Part shown: one piece after another, positions 22,987 to 32,837 of the stretch | How positions within the stretch are numbered: the first letter of the stretch is position 1 | How the letters are laid out: every line of letters begins with the position of its first letter | Source: Planoprotostelium fungivorum | Taxonomy: Eukaryota; Evosea; Variosea; Cavosteliida; Cavosteliaceae | NCBI GenBank assembly: GCA_003024175.1 | Contig: MDYQ01000218.1 | Span: forward strand, 1 to 45,651 | Reading direction: 5' to 3' | Length of the DNA: 45,651 nucleotides | Position numbers and translations under genes: made by a program | Notes under the pieces: generated by a model | The model's database searches: none | What the model was told of the DNA's origin: nothing | The model's input: the letters and a program-made list of their open reading frames with translations, nothing else

Positions 22987-23208
22987 ATGGGACACCATCG
23001 AATAAATATCTTGTTCAAGGACATAAGGACCTCTCCGGACGAGATTCAGTGATTCATTGCACATTGCAATTACCCTGCGTATATATGTCTGTCGCTCTTC
23101 TTTGTGGAAGACGTTCTCACGCATGAGGTCAGCTTGGAGATCCACATAGAAGAGGGTGTTCGTGGAATTCTTCCTAAACGCAATCAAGGAAGCCGAGGAG
23201 ATCAAAAG

Positions 23209-23631
23209 ATGAAAGCTCGGACTTCCAGCCTCCGCCGGTTGCCGACCTCGGGACTCACGTCTCGGTCGGGCCGAGGCAACATCATCCAAACGGACGCAAC
23301 ACACAAAGTCGATAGAACTCGATCTAGCATGCACAGTATATTGAAGAGACAGAGATCATTCAAGAGAGTATCGTTCTCTGAGGAACTGACCACCGATGTG
23401 GTCTCACTGCCCAATCAATATTCATTTGGACAGACGATGAGGAAGTCACAGACACAGATCGTGACGGGGGAGCCGATGTTCTCTCTGTATACCGATTCTC
23501 AATTGAAGCAATACCAATCGATGTGCACTTGGTTTATCATAGCCTGCCTCATTGTGGCCGCCTTATCTGCTGGCGCTGAATGGGGAATCGCAACGACCCA
23601 CACAAGTAGAAGCCTGGCCATTTTATTGTGA
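23209..23631 (+). CDS. Small single-pass membrane protein with SILK and RVSF PP1-docking motifs
   Basis: The 140-residue product is basic at the N-terminus (MKARTSSLRRLPTSG). It then carries SILKRQRSFKRVSFSEEL, in which SILK and RVSF are the two canonical docking motifs for protein phosphatase 1, six residues apart. Acidic and Ser/Thr residues follow RVSF as usual. One hydrophobic segment near the end (CTWFIIACLIVAALSAGAEW) is a likely transmembrane helix, suggesting a tail-anchored or type II protein that could recruit PP1 to a membrane. The rest is low complexity and has no recognised family. An upstream in-frame ATG at 23104 would add 35 residues. No intron is needed. Confidence 0.65.
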   Translation: MKARTSSLRRLPTSGLTSRSGRGNIIQTDATHKVDRTRSSMHSILKRQRSFKRVSFSEELTTDVVSLPNQYSFGQTMRKSQTQIVTGEPMFSLYTDSQLKQYQSMCTWFIIACLIVAALSAGAEWGIATTHTSRSLAILL

Positions 23632-23857
23632 AGAGAACAGACACATCACGGGCGATTTTCAAAGCAGCCCACAAAACAAGGATGAATGAACATATGTGTA
23701 TATCAGATTGTCTACATCTTCTTCTCACAGCGCCAACGATTCTGTGACAGTGCAGCTACAGTAGCTGCTGGAACCTTTGGACGTTCTACACATCTGTAGA
23801 TGACAATATCCGTTTAACGGTCGTTTTGAAATTGAACCACCAAGAGGAGGGACAGAG

Positions 23858-24843
23858 ATGGTGTCGGAGAGCGAGCTGGAGAAGGAGGCGAAAGAGATTA
23901 TAAAGGCTGGGGATGCCTTCACTCTCACCTTCAACAACATCTACGAACAATTAGAGACCAAACATGGATCATTACGAGAGCACAGGAAGTTCCTCCGTCG
24001 ACAAGTGAAGAAGATCGTTCAGGAAGAATCGCTAGCAACAGAAAACGAACCAGTCAAAGAGGAAGAATCGATCGAAGATAATGACGATGTATCCAAGGAA
24101 CCTCCCAAGAAGAAAGAAACCAAACCGAAAAAAGAAAAGAAGAAGACGCCTGAGCCCTCTCCAGAACCATCGGAGGAAGAGAAAGAGGATAGCGAAAATG
24201 AAGAGGATCCCAACGAAGAACTCGTCAGACAAGGAGGTAAAGACTAGAACAACTATCGCCACTAAAATCGGACGTTAGTCTTGACGAAAGAAGATTTGGA
24301 GGCACAGAGGGCCATCCTTCAGACAATACAGAGCGGTGGAAGGAGAAACACTCGCAGTGGAGCCGCAGGTGAGAGAGATCTATACACCATTGCTCATCAT
24401 GCATACCAGGTGCCCCGGCCAAAACAAAGAAGAGTCCGTTCAAGAGATCGGCACCCAAAACTGGAGATGGTGAGCACCATCTCATTTCATTCCACTCATC
24501 ATTCAATCAGCAGATGAAACGCCATCGAAGAAGAAAAAGCCCACTATCAACAAACCTCTCATCCTCTCTGACGCTCTATCCGAATTCTTCGGGGGAGAAA
24601 CGAAGATGACTCGTCCTGATGTAGTCAAACGCATCACCTCTTACGTCAAGGTGAAGTGCAAGGACGATGATGATGGCTCGCTCACATTTACCTCAGGAGA
24701 ACAACCTGCAAGATCCAAAAAATGGAAGGAACATCTTATTAGATGAGAAGATGCAGAACGTCTTCAAGACAAAGAAGACGAATTATTTCAAAATCAACGC
24801 CCTTCTATCGAAACACCTGTACAAACCAGAAGAGGTAGCCTGA
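23858..24843 (+). CDS. DEK_C plus SWIB domain protein (UAF30/TRI1-like)
   Basis: The N-terminal 55 residues (MVSESELEKEAKEIIKAGDA to FLRRQVKKIVQEE) fit a DEK C-terminal-type helical domain. A long acidic/lysine-rich linker follows (KKKETKPKKEKKKTPEPSPE). After four short introns comes a SWIB/MDM2 domain: INKPLILSDALSEFFGGETK, MTRPDVVKRITSYVK, ENNLQDPKNGRNILLDEKMQ and FKINALLSKHLY. This arrangement is that of yeast Uaf30 (RNA polymerase I upstream activation factor) and Tri1. Role in rDNA transcription or chromatin is inferred from architecture only. The first intron starts at about 24238 (GTAAAGAC), where the unspliced frame would stop. Confidence 0.88.
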
Positions 24844-25034
24844 GATGAGAAACCGATCGCTCCATCTGTACTTACAACGAGAGAGAATGAATCATCGGTT
24901 TAGCTCTGTAGATGGTCTGCAGTCTGCATGTGTTCGTGTGCACTCTCGCTGCGGCGGAGAAAATTCGTGAAATTCCTGCTCTTTACAACGGATCGGAGTC
25001 CGAGGTCGCTTTGTGATCACAACTAACAATCACG

Positions 25035-25852
25035 ATGAGCGATTCCGATTGGACGAGAGCTGCAGCCATCGGCGTGGGAATCGCTGGATTAGGATGTGTG
25101 GCTGTCAGTCGTTCTATCTATCACCCACGTCTTCAACACATCACATCTGCACCATATCGTCGCTTGACGGAGTTGAGCGACGTCTCGCGAGACCAAAGCA
25201 TCTATTGTAAGATTCACGGTCGTGTGGAAGGAGAGAGATACATCTCAGCACCGGTGAGAGCGATGGATTAAAATGTGATCATGATTCGATTCGATAGTTA
25301 TCTGGAAAGAACGTAGTGCTCTGGAGATTACGACACTGGTCGAACCCCTTCTTACAGACGAAAGACACACCCATGTGGATAATGGAAGGGAACGAGAAGG
25401 TGTCAGTCGACATCAAGGGAGCTTCGTTCAATTTGGACGAGTCGGATTACCTCTCCGTGCGTGATGAATCGTCTCATCTTTCCTCCATCTGATTCCTTCC
25501 AGTCGATCGAACACATCATCGAGGCAGGCAGCCCCGCCTTCATCGTGAGCCATTCATCTTTTCATCACCCTCCACGATGACAGTATTTAACCTCCATCAG
25601 GTCGGTGAGATCATCAAGAACGACGCCGGAGCGTTTGTCATTCGCCAACCACAAGATGGAAGGCCGTTCATCTTCTCCACTAAGAGCGAACAAGAGACCG
25701 TACAGCAGCTGAGAAATCTCAAATACACGTGGCTGGCTGTGGGTGGCATCCTCATCGCTGGATCACTGGCTCGTCTGCTCGTCTTTGGAGAGGATGCGGT
25801 CATTCCAAAGTGGCTGGAGAGCTTTGTCGTTGCGATTCACTCTCACAGATAA
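25035..25852 (+). CDS. GIDE-domain membrane protein lacking RING (MUL1-related)
   Basis: About 200 residues in four to five exons. An N-terminal hydrophobic segment (AAIGVGIAGLGCVAVSRSIY) is followed by a GIDE domain: DQSIYCKIHGRVEGE, NVVLWRLRHWSNPFLQTKDT, NEKVSVDIKGASFNLDESDY and VIRQPQDGRPFIFSTKSEQE. A second membrane segment follows (LAVGGILIAGSLARLLVF). MUL1/MAPL places two membrane helices around the GIDE domain in the outer mitochondrial membrane and ends with a RING finger. Here the protein stops about 20 residues after helix 2 (FVVAIHSHR), with no cysteines for a RING. It resembles the RING-less GIDE proteins of prokaryotes in layout and presumably is not itself a ligase. Confidence 0.8.
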
Positions 25853-26008
25853 AGAACTACCCTTGTAACGTGTCCCTCGTCGTATGTGTCACGTCGTTTG
25901 CACTCTTGACTTTGTGTCTCTGTCTCGTGTTTTCGCGAACAGATTTGAGAATAAAAGGGTTTATTCTTTACGTTGTCGGAAGAAGATCAAATCGCATCCA
26001 CACGCGAC

Positions 26009-29000
26009 ATGATGCAGTTAGGGCCGATCTTGTTTTGTATTCTGTCCGTGTGGCTGGGAGTCACTCAATCACTAGAATGCACCTGGAACTGTACGTCTGT
26101 CCAATCATGGAACGTCCCCACATGCTGGCAATGCGGTGTCATTCCAAGTGCTCAAGATCAGGTCATTATATCTGGAAGCACAGTCATACTCGATAGCACT
26201 GCCACGGTTGATTCTGTACTCGTCAAAAAGTGAGTTCTCTAAGATCCTGAAACCTAACAAGGCTCCAGTTCTTCAACTCTCATTTTAGACTCTCTCGCCA
26301 GTCTGCAGGTCTGTTGAATCATCCGATCTGATGATCTGATAACCCATCACTAACACGAGACAGTTTGAGAAAAACTTGACAATTGACTCCAATTCCATTC
26401 TATCCCTCTCGAATACGACTTCCATCTCTAGCTCGAATGCAAGTCTTCCGGCCAGCTTGATACTTTCAGGAACAGCCACCGTATCAGGCAACGTTAATAA
26501 CCTCCTCTTCACAGTGAGTGATGATCCTCTACTCGACTCATACCACATCAGATCGATGGTCTTCTCGACCTTCAAACACAGAGCAGTCTGAACGGGAGCG
26601 TGGTCAATGTATCACCCAATGGTACCCTCTACTTCAACCGTACCCAGACGATCCCATTCAACTCCCAAGTCATCAACCGAGGAAGGCTCGTTGTAGATGG
26701 AGCCGTCACCCTAGTGGGTGAGGGATCAATCAACCACCTGGGTGGACGTATCGAGGTGGGCTTACGTACATTACGCACACCTAATTTCATCAGTTGAACG
26801 ATTTCTCCCGCCTCTATTGTAAAGTACCTCTCGTCTCCAGCTCTCCTCTATTTTTAGACACCTCTTCCCTTCTCGTGCTGGAAGCTAAAAATAACGTCCT
26901 GGGTGGTACCCTCAGCCTGTCGGGTAACTCTAGCCTTACATTCTCCCGGGGTGGTAGCAGTTCTTGGAACGATCTAGATGTCATCGGTAACGGAGAGGTC
27001 GTGTTGATGAGCCATACGGTGAGTACGTACCGTACGTCACATCTGACGTAAAAAAGATCGATCTATTGGGCTCGGTCAACGCGAACACGACCACACTGGT
27101 GTCGACGGGTTCCTCCCTGGTTTTGGCGGGAAACAATTCTCACGTCCTATCGTTCCACAACGCCGACGTGAAAGGCTCGACCTTCACCGGAAATTCACGC
27201 CTCTCTGTCACTGCGGAAGACATCACCTTCAATTCCCTCCAATCAGAGGTGGTTGTCGATTTAAAGGCTGAGAGGATCCATCTCAACGGTGAGTTCAACG
27301 TGACCCAATTGATCGTGAAGGGAGAGGTGAGGGAGGTCATCGTAATGAAGAGACATCTGTATTCGTTGTGTCCTCTGTGACGTAGAAATTGAAATTGAAA
27401 TTGGAGCAGCTCACGGTGGGAGAGAATTTCTCGGGTGTGAACGGTGTGCTCGATCTGAGTCAGAGGTGGAGATTTTATTCGATTTTATTTCTCAATGGTA
27501 TAGGGGTACTCTCACACCCACTCAATCCATTCGAGCCGGATCTATGAACCTCATCCTCCCCTCCCTCTACATCGTTGTAGATGACACTATATCCCCTCTC
27601 TTCACCACCTCGGCCGGCGTAACATTCGTAGAAAATTCCACCATCACAACCCTGGTCAACGGTACCGCCTCGAGCGTCAACGGTTCACTCGTCATCGCTC
27701 AATTTCGAAATTTGAATTCTCCTTACGTGCCGTCTCTGGTCAAGCAAGGATCCTTCGCCTGTCTGCCCAGCTCGCTCGTCGTCGAAGAGAAATTTCTGAG
27801 ATTTTTCTCGGGCAGACCCAGGGTACCAGAGGTGAATGCGACCGTGACCCCCGTGGGTGACCGTCTACAACTCGCCTGGAATAATCCAGTCGACCTCTGT
27901 GGTGGATTACTCTTGTCGACCACGAACATCATTGACAAGGTGAGAAATCAGCGAGATTTCACCCACATTTCACTCATCCACCCAGGCCAACAAGGTCAAC
28001 GTAACTCTGCCTCCTAACGCAACGACGTGGTTGTTCCCCACCACAAATGACACTTGTCAACATTTCGACATCGAAATCTCACAGACTTTTCTGTGGCCCG
28101 CCCAGGCTGCAAACTACCAGAGTAACTCGAGCAAATTTTCCGTCGTGAATTCAGCCGGTGCCATCAGGAGGTGATGAATCGTGACGTCATCACATCACGT
28201 GACACCCCACAGTTACAAACCAGTGGAACCCCTCACCATCCGCAACGTAAACTCTACCTTCGTCGAAATTTCGTGGAATCCCGCCTCAGATTCCCAGACC
28301 TTCCCCTGCTCTTTCCGTCCCAAGAGCTTAGTCATCGACGCCGTCGGTTCGACTCACTACAACGAGTCAATTCCGTTCTCTCAGGGTAAAGCCCATCTGG
28401 CCTTGAGACCCTGCGACCCGTACACACTTCGCTACCGCTTGGAATTCGAAGGAGACGTGTTCGGTCACTCTTCAGATTGGAGCCTGAAGAACGAGAGCTT
28501 GTTCGTTGTAGAGCCAGCGAGAGTGAATAACAACGGGACTCAGAGCGTTGTAGAGGAAGAGAAGGTCGCATTCTTATGGGAAGAAGGTCAGTGCGGCTGC
28601 AAGGGAGAGGTGTGAAATGTCGATGAAAACTCGCGGACTGATCGGATCAGTTGTACGATCAGAAGTACATCGTTTACATCGACGTGGCTGACGCTAAGAC
28701 AATGGAGAACGTGACGTCATCACACGTGGTGGTCAGCAGGACGGGTAAAGAGAGGGTGGACATTCAAGTCGTGCTGCAGTGCACTTATTTGGGATCCAAC
28801 GGTGTCTCTGTACAAAGCCAGCCTTTCAATGCCACTGTGGAGGCTTTCCTCGCCGAAGAGACGACTGGAAAGGTGAGATGAGATGGAGATGGTGATGGTG
28901 ACTCGAGGACGACAGATCCTCATCGTCCTCATCTTCTTCTCGGTGTTGTGTGCGCTCGCTCTGATCGGACTCATCGTTCTCTTCATCAATCGGTTCTTTG

Positions 29001-29068
29001 GAGGTCATTCGGAGGAAGAAGAGGTTTCGACTTCGGCCAAGAAGAAGGGTTATCACCAGATTGGATAA
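26009..29068 (+). CDS. Large type I surface glycoprotein with beta-repeat ectodomain
   Basis: About 800 residues over some 15 exons. The start at 26009 gives a signal peptide (MMQLGPILFCILSVWLGVTQ). The ectodomain begins with a Cys-rich stretch (CTWNCTSVQSWNVPTCWQCG) and continues with many short beta-strand-like repeats rich in Ser, Thr, Leu, Val and Asn (for example ILSGTATVSGNVNNLLF, GGTLSLSGNSSLTFSRGG), as in right-handed beta-helix surface proteins. Many NxS/T sites suggest heavy N-glycosylation. A fibronectin-III-like part follows (PLTIRNVNSTFVEISWNPAS). The end is one transmembrane helix (ILIVLIFFSVLCALALIGLI) and a short cytoplasmic tail (HSEEEEVSTSAKKKGYHQIG). It is probably an adhesion or recognition receptor. 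I recognise no named family. Confidence 0.75.
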
Positions 29069-29081
29069 ATAGATGTCTCTT

Positions 29082-29123
29082 GTCTCTGTCTTTATTGGTA
29101 TGGTCTCTGTCTTTATTGGTATG
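29082..29123 (+). repeat. Exact 21-nt tandem duplication in a 3' UTR
   Basis: Two perfect head-to-tail copies, at 29082-29102 and 29103-29123, lie just after the stop of the surface glycoprotein gene. Each copy contains CTTTATTGG. They may arise from slippage. No hexamer AATAAA is seen on the sense strand here, so the polyadenylation signal of this gene is unclear. Confidence 0.8.
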
Positions 29124-29278
29124 GTCTGTTCAAGGACGGCAGGAGGAACCTGATGATGGACGCACGGTGATTTCCTTGTCGTAGTTGTTAGGGTGAAATG
29201 GTGATTTGGATGTCTCTTTACAACGCAATCGGAGGAGCTCGCTATCAGTTTCCACCATCCTCCCTATCCGAGAACAAG

Positions 29279-31427
29279 ATGCCCGTCGTAGCTGTACTCA
29301 GGGCCAAGTATGACTTCCAAGAGCCAGGGGCTGAGGGAGAGAGGATCATGTTATTGAAGGAGGGAGACATCATCTTCTGTCTGTTCAAGCATGAGAGTGG
29401 TTGGGCGAAAGGTGAATGATTCATAAGACACAGACGATGGAGATCGGGTCTTCCGATGAGTTTATATCGATTGGATCTACAGGTAGAAAGTTAGACACGG
29501 AGGAGAAAGGATGGTTCCCCATCGATTACACGGAAGAGATAGGTAAACCTGGAGATATGGTCGACATACCCAAATCGGATGAGAGGATCAAGAACGAAGC
29601 TCAAAAGGACGAGAACTTTAAGAAGGAGAAGGTGAACGGTTCAATATATATATCAGCGTTCATCAACTCACCATCCCTTCTAGTTGAAGGCATTACCCGA
29701 AACAGAAGCGAGACGATTCAACATCATCTTCGAGATGTTCACCACGGAGAAGAGCTACAACAACTCCCTCCAGAAGATCACCAACGTGAGACGATCACCT
29801 CATCCCCATCTTCTCACCTCCATCTGCAGTTGTACCTCCAACCCATCAAAGACAACGAGTCACCCGTCGAGCCAAAGTACGTCCCCAGAATCTTTGCCAA
29901 CATCGAGGAGCTCTCATCCGTCTCCACTGTCTTCCTCGGAGAGCTCAACAATGCCACTCAGAATTGGGAGGCAGGCCACACCGTAGGACAGTTCTGGGCG
30001 GCCCTCGTGCGTCACCATCTCCCTCCATCTCTCATCGTCTTCAGATCCCCAAATTGGACATCTACAACTCTTACATGAAGAATCATCACACGACCATCGT
30101 CACCATCAACAACCTCATGGAGAGGAAACAGATCGCGGCGTGGCTCCAGGCGAAGAAAGAAGAGGCGGCAGGTTTAGACTTCCTCGCTCTCCTCATCATG
30201 CCCGTGCAGAGAATTCTGAGATACAAACTGTTGTTAGAGGTACGTCGTAGAACGACAGACGGAGACTGAGACGAGAAACAGGACCTCTTAAAGAACACAC
30301 CGGACACTCATCCCGATCATGAGCAGCTGTCTGTGTCTCTGAAGAACATTCTGGATTTGGCGGGAAACGTGAACGAGAGCATCAAAGCAGAAGAAAATTT
30401 CAAGAAATTGTGTTCCATTCAGCGCAGCTTCGTTGGTAACGTCAAGGTGAGTGAATGAAATAGAATAAAACAGAATAAATTGAAATAAAACAGAACATCG
30501 TGACGGACGAGAGGAAGTTCATCTGCGAGGGACCCCTGTACAAGGTCTGCCGTAAGTCAGCGAAATTTCGCTGGGTTTTCCTCTTCTCAGACGCCCTGGT
30601 GTACGCATCTTACGTCGTCATGACTTCCAGGAACGCAAAGACAAAAAAGGCGGGAAGTGGTCCCATCATGAACAAAGAGTCCGATTCTTATCCAAAATAT
30701 CTCTTCCACCGAATGATCTCCCTCTCTTCCACTCAGATCAAGGTGAGATCTCACCGTCTACAACGATGTAGTGTCATGACGTCATCAGGACGTGGAAGAT
30801 ACGGAGACGCAGAAGAATGCCTTCTCGGTCATCACGACGGAGGAAAAGTCTTTCACTGTTTTCGCTGAGACGAAGCAGGACAAGCAGATGTGGATGACTC
30901 ATTTGGAGAAATTGACCAGTAATTCCAGTGAGTAGACGTTCATCTACAACGAGATCGTATCTATCTACAACGAGGCGGAGACTGAAATTTCGCGTAGGTC
31001 TCGATGCTGCGGCACCCGTCTGGGCACCCGACTCTTCCACGAAAAAGTGTGTCTTGTGTCAGAAGAGTTTCAACGTCGTGCAGAGGAGGGTGAGTCCATC
31101 TACAACCAGCCACTCCTGACCTCCCCCAGCATCACTGTCGCTACTGCGGTAGGGTGGTGTGTGGCTCGTGCAGTGGACAGAGCATCAACATCACACACAT
31201 ATCCAGCAAGGCCGTTCGTGTCTGCAAAGAGTGTTACTGCTCTCTCACTGATGCCACGTCACCCAACTCGAGGCAAGTGTCCCAGGTCCGATGTGAGTCC
31301 GAACGGCGCGTTGTAGTTGTCCTGATTCCGAGCAGCTTCGACCATGTTGACTGCCAACTCTTCTGCCAGCTACGCGAACGAGGCACCAAAGGCGAATCCT
31401 CCGCAGGTCACCACGGCCAAGGAATAA
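29279..31427 (+). CDS. SH3-RhoGEF(DH)-PH-FYVE protein, FGD-like
   Basis: The order is an SH3 domain (VVAVLRAKYDFQEPGAEGER, GWAKG, then EKGWFPIDYTEEI), a DH domain (FNIIFEMFTTEKSYNNSLQK, FLALLIMPVQRILRYKLLLE; the second is the conserved helix that contacts the GTPase), a PH domain (FICEGPLYKVCRKSAKFRWV, ETKQDKQMWMTHLEKL) and a C-terminal FYVE finger (APVWAPDSSTKKCVLCQKSF, RHHCRYCGRVVCGSCS, VRVCKECY). The WxPD, RxHHCRxCG and paired cysteines needed for PI3P binding are present. FGD proteins activate Cdc42-type GTPases; coupling to PI3P suggests endosomes or macropinosomes. It has about 480 residues. The stop TAA is embedded in AATAAA (31423-31428). Confidence 0.88.
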
Positions 31428-31470
31428 ATCCAAAATAAAACGTGTCTGTATTCCAAAACATCTATGTCTG

Positions 31471-32295
31471 TCATGAGGTGATGTTGTCACGAGCTACTTC
31501 TAAAGATGGTTTCGCCCTGCGATTCGATACGATAGAGAGGTAAGAGTTCCATCCAAAGGCGACAAAGTTGGCCCACAAGACTCGGTAAGGATAAGGAATG
31601 AAGATGAAGTTGATGGCACTGGCTGGAATCCAGACCATCCTGTTATAGATCAGAACACAAGTACATGTGTCGATCGTGATGATGTTGTGAGGAACTCACC
31701 AGTTGACGATCAGAGTTGGTTTGAAATCTTGGCGGAACTTGTTGTTGATCTCCTCGTAGCTCCTGATGATGCGATCAGATCTTGCTGTTGGTTTTCGTCG
31801 CTCGTTACCTCCCGTTGAGAAGAGCTACGGAGCCTAGATTGGCGACCAGCATGTAAGGTGAGAATAATGACTGATCGATCAACAGTTTCTTTGTCACTTG
31901 TTTGACGCCTCCACCTGGAATATACTTTTCTAAGATCTACAGCATTCATCAGATGATTCCCAATGATCTCATACCTTATGCCAGCTGCAATGTGTGAGTG
32001 GATGATGATCGATTTAGTCTCAATAGTAATTGCTAGCACCATTGATCGTGATACCGATCAAACCCATTCGTAATGTTCTTGCAGGAGAAAACTCTTTCAA
32101 CCACGATTCGAGATGTATGGACGAATGACGAGACTCATGTTCGATCGATTGAGCCACAACATCACCAATCATCATAATAACTGAATAGACTGAGAAACGT
32201 TGATCGATTAATCGGATTGACTGACCCGAAGAGGTGATACATCTCGTCTGAAGTGGATGAGATTGTAGGTATCGTACATAATGTGACCAAACCAT
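31471..32295 (-). CDS. Mpv17/PMP22-family membrane protein
   Basis: The protein begins MVWSHYVRYLQSHPLQTRCI, then GDVVAQSIEHE and ARTLRMGLIGITINGASNYY. It continues EKYIPGGGVKQVTKKLLIDQ, SLFSPYMLVANLGSVALLNG, EEINNKFRQDFKPTLIVNW and MVWIPASAINFIFIPYPYRV, then LWANFVAFGWNSYLSIVSN. The W.Y...L...P..T, gD..aQ and final W...lS motifs are diagnostic. Family members are four-helix proteins of the mitochondrial inner membrane or peroxisome, possibly channels. No clear mitochondrial presequence is visible. Introns are about 32182-32226, 31956-32015, 31761-31810 and 31634-31700. Confidence 0.9.
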
Positions 32296-32837
32296 CCTGA
32301 GGTTCTGTTGGTGTTGGTGATGATTGAATGATCGGAAACGGACACTTTTCGCAATCCCGAATGCGACGTTGAAACTTGGTGAATGTGGCAGCCAGCCTGT
32401 TTAAAGCCCTATATATGTGGCTGCATCTGCCCGATAAGAAGAATGCCCTGCATCAGTATCGCATATTATTCCTACCATAATTGCCTTAAAACAGTGAGTG
32501 TGGGCGTCGTTTACAGGTGTAAGAAATCCAGCATGTTTTAATTAGTTGTACATCATTCCCATACAAACCCTAATGGTTTACTATGGATGTCATTTGATAC
32601 ACAGACAACCTCGCGTGGGCACCTGTTGTTTATCATAAACATATAGGAATCACAGGAGACACATCCACCCTTACCTCTCAAACTTACAAAGAAGATAATA
32701 TACACGATAGTTGACACTCTTCACGCGCAGTGTCATCACGACCTCATCAAAACGGTGATGTGTAGCTTCAGATGAAGAAGGATGAAGAGAAGAGATTGGT
32801 CATTTTCTCTTTTATTCTCGAGACACGGGGACTACAT
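32296..32837. other. 540-base spacer, AT-richer, with no gene recognised
   Basis: The spacer lies between the start of the Mpv17-like gene and the 3' end of the eIF4B-like gene, so only one promoter is needed. Composition is more AT-rich than the flanks. There is a TATA-like CTATATATG at about 32410-32418, followed after some 50 bases by GCATCAGTATCGCATA, which faintly resembles the 5' part of U4 snRNA. No matching secondary structure, Sm site or typical 3' end could be established. It may hold a non-coding RNA, but I cannot support one. Confidence 0.3.

Noticed and set aside
22936-23334. Minus-strand ORF of 132 codons downstream of the dynamin gene
   Set aside because: It overlaps the 3' end of the dynamin gene and the SILK-RVSF gene in antisense, and has no recognisable motif.
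26680-27590. GTTGTAGAT occurrences in the surface glycoprotein gene as introns
   Set aside because: At 26690 and about 27572 the word encodes Val-Val-Asp in an uninterrupted frame (RLVVDGAVT, LYIVVDDTI), so here I keep it as exon. These are useful as examples of the word within coding sequence.
7300-30790. TGACGTCA octamers as CREB-type transcription factor sites
   Set aside because: Most lie within short introns a few bases before the acceptor AG and in the sense orientation of the branch point, so a splicing explanation is better than a promoter one.
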